A stretch of 64,000 bases of DNA from assembly GCA_965203915.1 (NCBI GenBank), contig OZ241918.1:1488001-1552000 (forward strand), read 5' to 3'. The notes beneath the pieces were generated by a model that was given only the letters and a program-made list of their open reading frames with translations, did not search any database and was not told where the DNA came from. Made by a program: the position numbers and the translations under genes. Positions 52,111-60,627 of the stretch are shown one piece after another (position 1 is the stretch's first letter; every line of letters begins with the position of its first letter). Source of the stretch: JASGCL01 sp965203915. GTDB taxonomy: Bacteria > Pseudomonadota > Alphaproteobacteria > JASGCL01.

Positions 52111-54244
52111 GACAAACTTCGCATACTTCCCCATTGTTTGGGTTGATGGTGGATGCGGGTTTGTCGCCCGTGGTTGGTGCGGTGGCGACCGCGCCGTTGC
52201 CCAACATGCCTTCCATCAGGTCGTGGCGTTTTTCGGCGCGCTTGATGGCTTGCGATCGACAATAATAAAGGCTTTTCACGCCCAATTTCCAAGCCAAATA
52301 ATGGATGTTATGCAAATCGCGTTTGTGAATGTCGGGGCGCAAAAACACATTGAGCGATTGCGCCTGGCAAACATAGGGTGTGCGGTCGGCGGCAAAAATA
52401 ATTAATGTTTCTTGGTTAATTTCATGGGCGGTTTTAAAAACCGATTTTTCTTCGGCACTTAAAAAATCCAAATGTTGCACCGACCCTTCGTTCATGATGA
52501 TGTTGCTCCACACCTCGGCTTCGTTTTTACCTTTGTCTTTTAATATTTTTTCAAGATGTTTGTTGCGCACCGAAAATGACCCGCTTAATGTTTTGTGGGT
52601 GAAACTGTTGGCGACAATGGGTTCGATGCCCGGGCTTGAACCGCCCGCGATAATCGAAATGGATGCCGTGGGGGCAATGGCTATCTTATGCGAAAAACGA
52701 TCTTTGAAACCAAATTCGGCCGCATCGGGGCATGGGCCACGTTCCGTGCCCAATTTTATCGACGCACGGTCGGCTTTTTCCTTGATGTCTTTAAAAATTT
52801 TCTTGTTATAGGATTTTGCGGTCGCGCTTTCCCATGGGATCATTTTGGATTGCAGAAAACTGTGAAAACCCATAACGCCCAAACCAACCGACCGTTCGCG
52901 CATGGCCGAATATTTGGCGTTGCCAAAATCGGGCGCGGCATTGTCAATAAAATCTTGCAACACATTATCCAAAAACCTTAAGACATCCTCGACAATCAAT
53001 TCGTCATTTTTCCATTCGTCGTAGGTTTCCAAATTCAAGGAACTTAAGCAACAAACCGCGGTGCGCATGTTGCCCAAATGGTCGATGCCCGTCGGCAAAG
53101 TAATTTCAGAACAAAGGTTCGATGTTTTTACCTGCAACCCCGCCAATTTATGATGTTCGGGTTGCGCGCGCCCAATATGGTCAAGATAAAGAATATAGGG
53201 TTCGCCCATTTCCATCCGCGCGGTGAGAAGTTTTATCCATAGATCGCGAGCATTAACCCGATTGATGACCTTGTTATCTTTGGGCGATTTTAAAGCCCAT
53301 AGGTCATTTTGTTCCACGGCGCGCATGAATTCGTCGCTTATCACCACACCATGGTGCAGGTTGGGAACGCGGCGCACGGGGTCGGCCCCTGTGGTGCGGC
53401 GAATTTCAATAAACTCTTCAATCTCGGGGTGCCATATCGGCAAATAAATGGCGGCCGAACCACGGCGAATCGACCCTTGCGATATTGCATGGGTGATGCT
53501 TTCCATCACCTTGATAAATGGCACAATACCCGATGTTTGCCCCGACAAAGAAACCTGCTCATTCATCGAACGTAAATTGCCCCAATAACTGCCAATGCCG
53601 CCGCCGCGCGCCGCCAACCAAACATTTTCATTCCACAGGTCAACAATACCCTTTAACGAATCGGTTGCTTCGTTAAGGAAGCAAGAAATGGGCAAGCCGC
53701 GCTTCGTGCCACCATTTGATAAAATGGGGGTCGCGGGCATAAACCATAATTTTGACATGTAATTATAAAGCCGTTGCGCATGTTCCGAATTGTCAGAATA
53801 ATACAACGCCACGCGCGCAAACAGATCTTGAAATGTTTCATCGCCAATCAAATAACGGTCCTTCAATGTTTCTTTGCCAAAATCGGTCAGCAGGTCGTTG
53901 TAAGAATGGTCGATGGTGATGCGGCGACCCTTGTCATTTTGGCGCACATTGCCGTCGATAACCTCCGCCCCCAGGGCCAATTCGTCCAATGCCCCGATGG
54001 GGGTTTGCATCGCCCCCGCAACCAAATTGGGGTGGCTAGAATATCTTGCTGGTTGGCCCATTTTTTTTTCTGCTTTCTTTTGTTGTTTTTGCTTGCTGTT
54101 GATTTTGTTTATATCGAAGTCATTGCGTTCATTGAAATCAAGGGTGCTTCTTATAACATCTTTTGAATCTTTTTTCATTAACCCATTGCCCAACTTGCCA
54201 TCTGGCAAGGGTTGGTTAAAATTTTCTTCCGCTATTTTGCTCAT
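52106..54244 (-). CDS. nrdA: Ribonucleoside-diphosphate reductase alpha subunit, class I
   Basis: A 712-residue catalytic subunit. Active-site Cys in RGLPISCFLNEAT, the radical-site Asn-Cys-Glu in SNLCSEITLPTG, the partner Cys in MRTAVCCLSSLNLE, and the C-terminal redox pair in GEVCEVCQ. No N-terminal ATP-cone is recognisable; the first 75 residues are polar and charged. The radical-generating nrdB is not adjacent on either side in this window. Control by NrdR is indicated by two boxes over the promoter. Confidence 0.93.
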   Translation of the reverse strand: MSKIAEENFNQPLPDGKLGNGLMKKDSKDVIRSTLDFNERNDFDINKINSKQKQQKKAEKKMGQPARYSSHPNLVAGAMQTPIGALDELALGAEVIDGNVRQNDKGRRITIDHSYNDLLTDFGKETLKDRYLIGDETFQDLFARVALYYSDNSEHAQRLYNYMSKLWFMPATPILSNGGTKRGLPISCFLNEATDSLKGIVDLWNENVWLAARGGGIGSYWGNLRSMNEQVSLSGQTSGIVPFIKVMESITHAISQGSIRRGSAAIYLPIWHPEIEEFIEIRRTTGADPVRRVPNLHHGVVISDEFMRAVEQNDLWALKSPKDNKVINRVNARDLWIKLLTARMEMGEPYILYLDHIGRAQPEHHKLAGLQVKTSNLCSEITLPTGIDHLGNMRTAVCCLSSLNLETYDEWKNDELIVEDVLRFLDNVLQDFIDNAAPDFGNAKYSAMRERSVGLGVMGFHSFLQSKMIPWESATAKSYNKKIFKDIKEKADRASIKLGTERGPCPDAAEFGFKDRFSHKIAIAPTASISIIAGGSSPGIEPIVANSFTHKTLSGSFSVRNKHLEKILKDKGKNEAEVWSNIIMNEGSVQHLDFLSAEEKSVFKTAHEINQETLIIFAADRTPYVCQAQSLNVFLRPDIHKRDLHNIHYLAWKLGVKSLYYCRSQAIKRAEKRHDLMEGMLGNGAVATAPTTGDKPASTINPNNGEVCEVCQ

Positions 54245-54389
54245 TTTTTTCTCCCGTTTTTGAATCTATTTTCTATTGTATTTTGTCCACTGTATTTTAT
54301 TTTATATTTTGTATTTTTATTACCACCAACCCAACGCGCCGCGCATCCCCCATTATCCATCACCATTTGTTATGCAATATTTACACCAA

Positions 54390-54417
54390 ATTATCACAAT
54401 CTATTGTGTTTTGTCAT
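54390..54417 (-). promoter_or_regulatory. Promoter of nrdA
   Basis: Reading leftward: ATGACA (54417-54412), 16 bases, GATAAT (54395-54390), five of six matches in each hexamer. Transcription would start near 54383, giving a leader of about 140 bases. The first NrdR box lies in the spacer and touches the -10 hexamer. Confidence 0.65.
54394..54409. promoter_or_regulatory. NrdR box 1 upstream of nrdA
   Basis: TCACAATCTATTGTGT matches the NrdR consensus ACACWATATATWGTGT at 14 of 16 positions and is nearly palindromic. It overlaps the nrdA promoter spacer, as expected for a repressor site that senses dATP/ATP. Confidence 0.8.
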
Positions 54418-54424
54418 GCTGACA

Positions 54425-54440
54425 ACACAATACCTTGTAG
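54425..54440. promoter_or_regulatory. NrdR box 2 upstream of nrdA
   Basis: ACACAATACCTTGTAG matches the NrdR consensus at about 12 of 16 positions. It starts exactly 31 bases from box 1, three helical turns, the arrangement typical of paired NrdR boxes. Confidence 0.72.
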
Positions 54441-54639
54441 TCTTATGTCTGTTTGGTGTCCAGCGCAATAAGCAACCTATCAAACTTGCCTGTTATCCAT
54501 AAATTTCTTGGGGATAATCCATCCACATATATAAAAAATTAAAAATAATATAATGAATAATTATAAGTTGTAAATATAATGGTGTCAGCACCATCCTATA
54601 ACAGGCTTGATAAAGGGGCTGTAACCAGCCCGCCCAGCG

Positions 54640-56331
54640 TTAATCGCCTTTATAAATATCTCGGTCCTTGGTTTCGGGAATAAATACCAAGCCAATAATG
54701 AATGTTATGATGGCAACTATCACGGGGTAAGAAAGCCCGCTATAAACATTGCCCGTTTGCGCCACGATGGCGAAACTGATGGTTGGTAATAACCCCCCGA
54801 ACCAGCCATTACCAATGTGATAGGGCAAAGACATGGCCGAATAACGTATACGCGTCGGGAACAATTCCACCAACGCCGCGGCAATCGGGCCATAAACCAT
54901 GGTCACCAACAACACCAAGTAGGTAAGCAACGCCACCAACCTTATCTTGTTTATTTTATCGGGGTCGGCTTTTTCAGGGTAGCCCGCGGCCTTCAACGCG
55001 CTTACCACCTTGCCTTTGAAATCTTTATCGCGCGCCGCCGCTTCTTCCTTGCTCAAACCCTTGCTGCTATAGGAAGGAATGGTTACATCCCCCACCCTAA
55101 TAATGGCTGGCGTGCCTGGGGCGGCGGTCTCGCTATCGTAACTAACCGCATTGGCGGCCAGGACCTGCTTGGCAATATCGCAACTGCTGGTAAATTTGAT
55201 GGTGCCCGTGGGATTAAATTGGAAAGAACATTCCGTCGGGTCGGCCACCACCGTCACCGCGGCCGATGCTTGCGCCGCCGCCAGGTCGGGATTACCCGCC
55301 ACGGTGATGGCTTTAAACACTGGGAAATAGGTCAATGCCGCCAGCAAACACCCCGTCAAGATAATGGGTTTGCGCCCTATACGGTCGGACAGGGCACCAA
55401 ATATTACGAAGAAAGGCGTAGCAATAATCAAGGCCACGGCTATCATGATGTTAGCATCCACCCCCGATATTTTAAGCGATTGGGTTAAGAAGAACAGAGC
55501 ATAGAACTGCCCCGTATACCACACCACCGCCTGGCCCGCGGTCATACCAAATAATGCCAACAGCACCCATTTCACATTGCGCCAGGTGCCAAAGGCCTCG
55601 GTCAGGGGGGCTTTCGATGCCCGCCCCTCGGCTTTCATTTTTTTGAAAGCGGGGGATTCGTTCATGCTGAGGCGGATGTAAAAAGAAATAGCCAACAAAA
55701 CAATCGACAACAAAAATGGCACGCGCCAGCCCCATGCCGCAAAACTTTCCTCACCCAAATAAGTACGCACCCCCAATATCACCAACAATGATAACATCAG
55801 CCCGACCGTGGCGGTGGTTTGAATCCACGATGTGAAATAACCACGGCGATGGCTGGGGGCATGTTCCGCGACATAAACCGCGGCACCGCCATATTCGCCG
55901 CCCAGCGCCAAGCCTTGCAACATACGTAACGCAATTAAGATAATGGGCGCGGCAACGCCAATGCTGGTGTAGCCAGGCAATATACCGACCAAAAATGTCG
56001 AAAAACCCATGATAATGATGGTTATCAAAAATGTATATTTACGCCCAACCAAATCGCCCAAACGGCCAAACACCAATGCGCCAAATGGCCGCACAATAAA
56101 ACCCGCGGCGAAGGCCAACAAAGCAAAAATAAAACCCGAAGTCGGATCAAACGCCGAAAAAAATTGCTTGGCGATAATCGCGGCCAAAGACCCATAGAGG
56201 TAAAAATCATACCATTCAAAAACAGTCCCGACCGAGGAGGCCGCAATGACCTTAACTTCCTCGCGGGTTAGTCGCTTATTAACGGGGCGCGTCGCCGACT
56301 TGCCAGCTGATTTGGTGGATTTTTTTATTAT
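54640..56331 (-). CDS. Metabolite:proton symporter of the MHS/MFS family without a canonical start codon
   Basis: A twelve-helix transporter. The first ATG/GTG/TTG in frame is a TTG at 56187, but it falls inside the first helix: upstream codons still encode the family hallmark VIAASSVGTVFEWYDFYLYG. Between that and an in-frame TAG just before 56331 there is no ATG, GTG, TTG or CTG. GAGAGGGA lies directly before two ATA codons (56331-56326), so a non-standard ATA start, a lost start codon or a sequence error are the options. Other motifs: GRLGDLVGRKYT, LGGEYGGAAVYVAEHAP, and SDRIGRKPIIL. A large loop of about 120 residues between helices 8 and 9 (with CSFQFNP and CDIAKQ) is known in related transporters. 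Substrate unassigned. Confidence 0.82.
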   Translation of the reverse strand: MIKKSTKSAGKSATRPVNKRLTREEVKVIAASSVGTVFEWYDFYLYGSLAAIIAKQFFSAFDPTSGFIFALLAFAAGFIVRPFGALVFGRLGDLVGRKYTFLITIIIMGFSTFLVGILPGYTSIGVAAPIILIALRMLQGLALGGEYGGAAVYVAEHAPSHRRGYFTSWIQTTATVGLMLSLLVILGVRTYLGEESFAAWGWRVPFLLSIVLLAISFYIRLSMNESPAFKKMKAEGRASKAPLTEAFGTWRNVKWVLLALFGMTAGQAVVWYTGQFYALFFLTQSLKISGVDANIMIAVALIIATPFFVIFGALSDRIGRKPIILTGCLLAALTYFPVFKAITVAGNPDLAAAQASAAVTVVADPTECSFQFNPTGTIKFTSSCDIAKQVLAANAVSYDSETAAPGTPAIIRVGDVTIPSYSSKGLSKEEAAARDKDFKGKVVSALKAAGYPEKADPDKINKIRLVALLTYLVLLVTMVYGPIAAALVELFPTRIRYSAMSLPYHIGNGWFGGLLPTISFAIVAQTGNVYSGLSYPVIVAIITFIIGLVFIPETKDRDIYKGD

Positions 56332-56418
56332 TCCCTCTCTCTTCTACCCTTATTATATAAAAAAATATAAGCGTTGCAAGCTTTTTATTTTAAAATCGTA
56401 AATTTACAACCGTCATTT

Positions 56419-57129
56419 CTATAAAAGCCCGCTATTTTTAAAACTATAATGCCCCTGGTCGCTGATAATAAGATGGTCGTGGAAGCCAACATCCATCGCT
56501 GATAGAGCCTCCGCCAATTTACGTGTTTCCGAAATATCGCTGGTCGAGGGTTTGTTATTACCCGATGGATGATTATGAACCAAGATAACATGGCTGGAGC
56601 CAACCTCGAGCACGCGTTTGATAATCTCCCTCACATAAAATGGTGCATGGTTGACGGTGCCCTGTTGAATTTTTTCATCCAGCAACAATAAATAACGATG
56701 GTTAAGATGCAGCAAACGCAATTCTTCATGTTTGGCGCGTGCCATGCTGGCGTAAAGATAATCTAACAATTTTTCCCAACCGCTGATAATATGTTTTTCG
56801 GTTATCACTTCCTGCTTCAGCATACGCAACGCCGCCACCCGCACCAATTTTAATAGGGCAAGCGAAGAATGGCTGATATGTTTATGCTGGGTGAGGATGT
56901 TGCCATCCGCCGACAACACCCCGCCGATGGTTTTGAATTCACGCAACAATTCCTTGGCGATGGGTTTGGTATCCATCCGCGGCAAAGAAAAAGTAAGGAG
57001 CAATTCCAACATTTCATAATCAGCCATGCTGGCGCCGTCGTCTTTTAAAAATCTTTCGCGCAACCTTTGGCGGTGACCAACATGGTCATCGCCCTGATGG
57101 TGATTCTTTTCCATTTTTTGGATGGTCAT
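56419..57129 (-). CDS. radC: RadC-family JAB/MPN domain protein
   Basis: A 236-residue protein: helix-hairpin-helix-like N-terminus (GHRQRLRERFLKDDGASMAD, YEMLELLL) and a C-terminal JAMM metalloprotein motif, HVILVHNHPSGNNKPSTSD. Despite the name its role in repair is not established. It lies 22 bases after map on the same strand, a common alphaproteobacterial pair. Confidence 0.92.
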   Translation of the reverse strand: MTIQKMEKNHHQGDDHVGHRQRLRERFLKDDGASMADYEMLELLLTFSLPRMDTKPIAKELLREFKTIGGVLSADGNILTQHKHISHSSLALLKLVRVAALRMLKQEVITEKHIISGWEKLLDYLYASMARAKHEELRLLHLNHRYLLLLDEKIQQGTVNHAPFYVREIIKRVLEVGSSHVILVHNHPSGNNKPSTSDISETRKLAEALSAMDVGFHDHLIISDQGHYSFKNSGLL

Positions 57130-57151
57130 TGTCCCCTGGTTTATTATGTGA

Positions 57152-57937
57152 TTAATAAGGCGGGTGATGCAAGCCGCCTGGCGATATGGTAAAAATTTCT
57201 ACCCCATTATCACCCACCCCAACCGTATGTTCAAATTGCGCCGACAATGATTTATCGCGCGTCACCGCCGTCCAGCCGTCTTGCAAAATTTTTACTTCGT
57301 GGGTGCCCGTGTTTATCATGGGCTCCACGGTAAAAAGCATGCCCGCGCGCAACCCCGCCCCCGTGCCTGGCTTACCATAATGCAATATATTGGGTTCGTC
57401 ATGAAAAACCCGCCCAATGCCATGACCACAAAAATCGCGCACCACGCCGTAGCGATGTTGTTCGGCAATAGTTTGGATGGCATGACCAACATCACCCAAA
57501 TGCCCGCCGTCCTTCACCGCGGCGATGCCCGCCATCATGGCTTGATAAGTTACATCGGTTAGTTTTTTTGCCTTAAGCGGAACATCGCCCACCCAATACA
57601 TGCGGCTGGTATCGCCATACCAACCGTCCAAAATAACCGTGACATCGATATTGAGAATATCGCCCGCCACCAAAAATTTTTTTTCGTCAGGAATGCCATG
57701 GCACACCACATGATTGACCGAGGTGCAAATGGATTTTGGATAACCCTTGTAATGCAGGGGGGCAGGAATAGCGTCATGCTTGATAATAAAATCATGGGCC
57801 AGGCTGTTTAATTTTTCGGTGCTGACGCCAGGCACAACAAACGGCGTTAGATAATCCAACACCGTTGCCGCCAATTGCCCAGCATTTTTCATCGATGAAA
57901 ATACCGTGCGGTCGTATAATTTTATTTCTCTTTTCAT
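57152..57937 (-). CDS. map: Methionine aminopeptidase, type I
   Basis: A 261-residue dimetal protease removing N-terminal Met. Metal ligands visible: Asp in VTVILDGWYGDTSRM (two Asp), His in GHGIGRVFHDEPN, Glu in FTVEPMI and Glu in SAQFEHTVGV; the substrate His is in SVNHVVCHGIPD. Normal length. Upstream of radC. Confidence 0.96.
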   Translation of the reverse strand: MKREIKLYDRTVFSSMKNAGQLAATVLDYLTPFVVPGVSTEKLNSLAHDFIIKHDAIPAPLHYKGYPKSICTSVNHVVCHGIPDEKKFLVAGDILNIDVTVILDGWYGDTSRMYWVGDVPLKAKKLTDVTYQAMMAGIAAVKDGGHLGDVGHAIQTIAEQHRYGVVRDFCGHGIGRVFHDEPNILHYGKPGTGAGLRAGMLFTVEPMINTGTHEVKILQDGWTAVTRDKSLSAQFEHTVGVGDNGVEIFTISPGGLHHPPY

Positions 57938-58036
57938 TGTTTCCCTTTTTTTACCAAGTCATGACAAGCCACGCAATCCCCATTAAGCAAAAAATAGATA
58001 AAGAATTTACCTAAACATTGCCAAAATTTATCTAGC

Positions 58037-58891
58037 TTAATTTTTTGTCGCGGTTAATTTTTTTAACGCCGATACATCGGTGAAGCCCGACAGTATAACC
58101 CCGTTATAAACAAACGACGGTGTGCCTTCGATTTTTAATTTGTTTGCCAATTTGATATTATTTTGTAAAAATTCTTTGGCGCGTTTTTGCTCGGCGGTGC
58201 TAACATCCTTGCTTAGCGGGCTTACCTCGTTGCTCAGGGCGCGCAAACTTGCCTGGGTTAGGGGGCGTGGCGCGGTAAAAGCCTTTTCATGAAAACGTTG
58301 ATAGCCCGCCAAATTTTGTTTGCCCTTGTCGCCGCCCGACCAATAGGTCAGGAGTGCCATGAAGGCCGCATCAACCGAAACTTGCGATAAAATAGGCAAC
58401 TCGACCAAGATAATTTTTACATTGTTATCTTCCTTGACCCATTGATGCAATATTCCCAATTGTTGTTGGCAATAGGGGCAATTGTAATCAAAAAATTCTA
58501 CGACTACTTTTTTACCCTGGGGGTTGCCCAAAAAACCATGGCGTTTGTTGGCAATAATTTTATTATAAATTTCCTTCACCGCGGGCGATGAATTATTAAG
58601 CAAGCTGTCCGACATATTCTCCGCCGTGTTGCCGCGGGTGGCGGTCTCGCTGCTGGTGGTATTTTGCGGCTTGGCCTGCAGGGTGCGTAGGGCCTCGATA
58701 ATAACCATCGGATTTTTTTTGAGTTCGGCCTTCAGCATGGTTTGGAAGAGTCCCGCCATCATCAGGTAGCTGACCAAGGCAACAAAAATACCCAGCAACA
58801 GCAAACGCCCACCCTGGCGGATGGCAACGCGCAGCGACATGGGGGCAACGCGCGTGAAGCGGGTGTTTTTGGGCGATTGATTCTGTTGCAT
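58037..58891 (-). CDS. Membrane-anchored DsbA-like thiol-disulfide oxidoreductase
   Basis: A 284-residue protein with an uncleaved-looking N-terminal helix (GRLLLLGIFVALVSYLMMAG, residues 28-47), a linker, and a DsbA-type thioredoxin domain with VVEFFDYNCPYCQQQLG (CPYC active site, about residue 145) and the cis-Pro loop IEGTPSFVYNG. Acts in the periplasm, forming or isomerising disulfides. Similar to the DsbA/ScsC-like group common in alphaproteobacteria. Orphan, no dsbB beside it. Confidence 0.88.
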   Translation of the reverse strand: MQQNQSPKNTRFTRVAPMSLRVAIRQGGRLLLLGIFVALVSYLMMAGLFQTMLKAELKKNPMVIIEALRTLQAKPQNTTSSETATRGNTAENMSDSLLNNSSPAVKEIYNKIIANKRHGFLGNPQGKKVVVEFFDYNCPYCQQQLGILHQWVKEDNNVKIILVELPILSQVSVDAAFMALLTYWSGGDKGKQNLAGYQRFHEKAFTAPRPLTQASLRALSNEVSPLSKDVSTAEQKRAKEFLQNNIKLANKLKIEGTPSFVYNGVILSGFTDVSALKKLTATKN

Positions 58892-58952
58892 GAAATTATT
58901 TTTAACTTATGTTTCTTACATGATTACGTATGATTATTTTTATCATTATTTT

Positions 58953-60323
58953 TTATGGTTGCCTAATGATATTTGCGCCCAGCGAAGACATTTTTTCTTC
59001 TAACCCGTCGTAACCCCGATCCAAATGATAAATACGGCTGACGATTGTTTCGCCCTTGGCCTTTAGCCCCGCAATCACCAGCGACATCGATGCCCGCAGG
59101 TCGGTTGCCATAACGGGAGCGGCGCGCAATTGTTCGATGCCTTCGATGGTTGCTATTTTTTCTTTCAAGGAAATTTTTGCCCCCAGGCGATTTAATTCGG
59201 GCACGTGCATGTAGCGATTTTCAAAAATTGATTCTTCCATCACCGAAACCCCATTGGCCGTTGCCAACACCGCCATCAATTGCGCTTGCAGATCGGTGGG
59301 AAAATCGGGGTAAGGTGCGGTTGCCAAAAATTCCACCGCCTTGGCTCGGCCATCCATTTTTATGGTCATGCTGTCGGGCGTGGTCATAATTTGCGCCCCC
59401 ATGCCCGTCAAGACATTGGTCAGGGCGGTAAGATGTTCGGGGTTGGCATGGTTGATGGTCACTTGCCCGCCCGTCGCGGCCACCGCGCATAAAATGGAAC
59501 CAACCTCTATCCTGTCGGCTATCACCGCGTGGGTTGCGGCGTGTAATTTTTCCACGCCATCTATGACGATGGTGTCGCTGCCCAATCCGCTAATATTGGC
59601 ACCCATGGCGATGAGCAATTTCCCCAAATCAACAATTTCTGGTTCGCGCGCCGCGTTGCGTAAAATTGTTTGCCCCTGGGCCAGCGTTGCCGCCATCATG
59701 ATATTTTCGGTCGCCCCGACCGAGACAAAAGGAAAATCGATGGTGGCACCGTGAAGCCCCGCCGCCCCATCATGGTTGGTGGCTTGGGCGACCACGTAGC
59801 CATCGACCACTTCTATCTTCGCCCCCATTTTTTCCAAACCCTTGATATGCAAGTCGACGGGGCGCGCCCCAATGGCGCAACCGCCAGGCAGCGAGACCGA
59901 GGCCCGCCCCGTGCGCGCCAACAATGGACCCAGAACAAAGATGGAGGCGCGCATTTTCCGCACCACGTCATAGGGGGCAAAGGGCCTGGCAATATGGCGG
60001 GCGGTTAAATTTACAATTCGGTTGTGGGTAAAATTGCTGGTATCGATAATAACGCCCATCATCGATAACATACGCGCCATGGTTTCCATGTCGGCCAGGG
60101 CGGGAACATTGGTCAGGGTTACCGTGTCGGCGGTTAAAACCGACGCCACCATTTCGGGCAGGGCGGCATTCTTACTGCCCATGGCGGCAACCGTGCCCAT
60201 CAGCGGTTTACCATCCAACCCCTGGATAAAAAGCCGTTCCATGCCCCGCCCCTTATGCGGGTTCAACACCGAAAAATCGAGCGGCGCAGGTTTTTTGGAA
60301 AAATCGGGGGCAATTATATTCAT
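58953..60323 (-). CDS. murA: UDP-N-acetylglucosamine 1-carboxyvinyltransferase
   Basis: A 456-residue first committed enzyme of peptidoglycan synthesis. GSKNAALPEMVASVLTADTV holds the Lys/Asn pair (the usual SGAKNAAL is MGSKNAAL), the catalytic Cys loop is LPGGCAIGARPVDLHIKGLE, and YPDFPTDLQAQLMAVLATA and FENRYMHVPELNRLGA follow. About 27 residues precede the usual start; the ATG at 60242 follows AGGGGCGGGGC and may be the true start. Confidence 0.94.
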   Translation of the reverse strand: MNIIAPDFSKKPAPLDFSVLNPHKGRGMERLFIQGLDGKPLMGTVAAMGSKNAALPEMVASVLTADTVTLTNVPALADMETMARMLSMMGVIIDTSNFTHNRIVNLTARHIARPFAPYDVVRKMRASIFVLGPLLARTGRASVSLPGGCAIGARPVDLHIKGLEKMGAKIEVVDGYVVAQATNHDGAAGLHGATIDFPFVSVGATENIMMAATLAQGQTILRNAAREPEIVDLGKLLIAMGANISGLGSDTIVIDGVEKLHAATHAVIADRIEVGSILCAVAATGGQVTINHANPEHLTALTNVLTGMGAQIMTTPDSMTIKMDGRAKAVEFLATAPYPDFPTDLQAQLMAVLATANGVSVMEESIFENRYMHVPELNRLGAKISLKEKIATIEGIEQLRAAPVMATDLRASMSLVIAGLKAKGETIVSRIYHLDRGYDGLEEKMSSLGANIIRQP

Positions 60324-60627
60324 GGCGATAGATTACAATGGTGCATAACAACATATGGCAACAACCGCCAACCCCTATCACAATTACACTGGAAAAACTA
60401 GGCTTCGCCTAGAAGCAGCATAGCACCAGGCTGATACCAGGCTGGGTGGGATTTTAGGGAACTTCGCCCCCCTACCCGATAATAATTTTACAATCATAAG
60501 AAGAATAAATGCCATTATTATTTTATTGACAATTAAATCTTGTTTTTATAGTAATTAAAGGATTAATAATGAAAAATAAACATATATAGATAGTATAAAA
60601 TGAAAAATAAAAAACAGGACAAAATTT
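60324..60627. other. Intergenic region between divergent murA and the accessory locus
   Basis: About 300 bases without a supported gene. A small perfect hairpin CTAGGC-TTC-GCCTAG lies at 60398-60412 with no T-run. GC content falls sharply from about 60480 onward, marking the left edge of the AT-rich accessory segment. A possible promoter for the next gene is listed separately. Confidence 0.5.
60526..60552 (+). promoter_or_regulatory. Possible promoter of the coiled-coil locus
   Basis: A perfect TTGACA (60526-60531) and TATAGT (60547-60552) separated by 15 bases, shorter than the ideal 17. In an AT-rich stretch chance matches to the -10 are common, so this is tentative. Confidence 0.4.
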
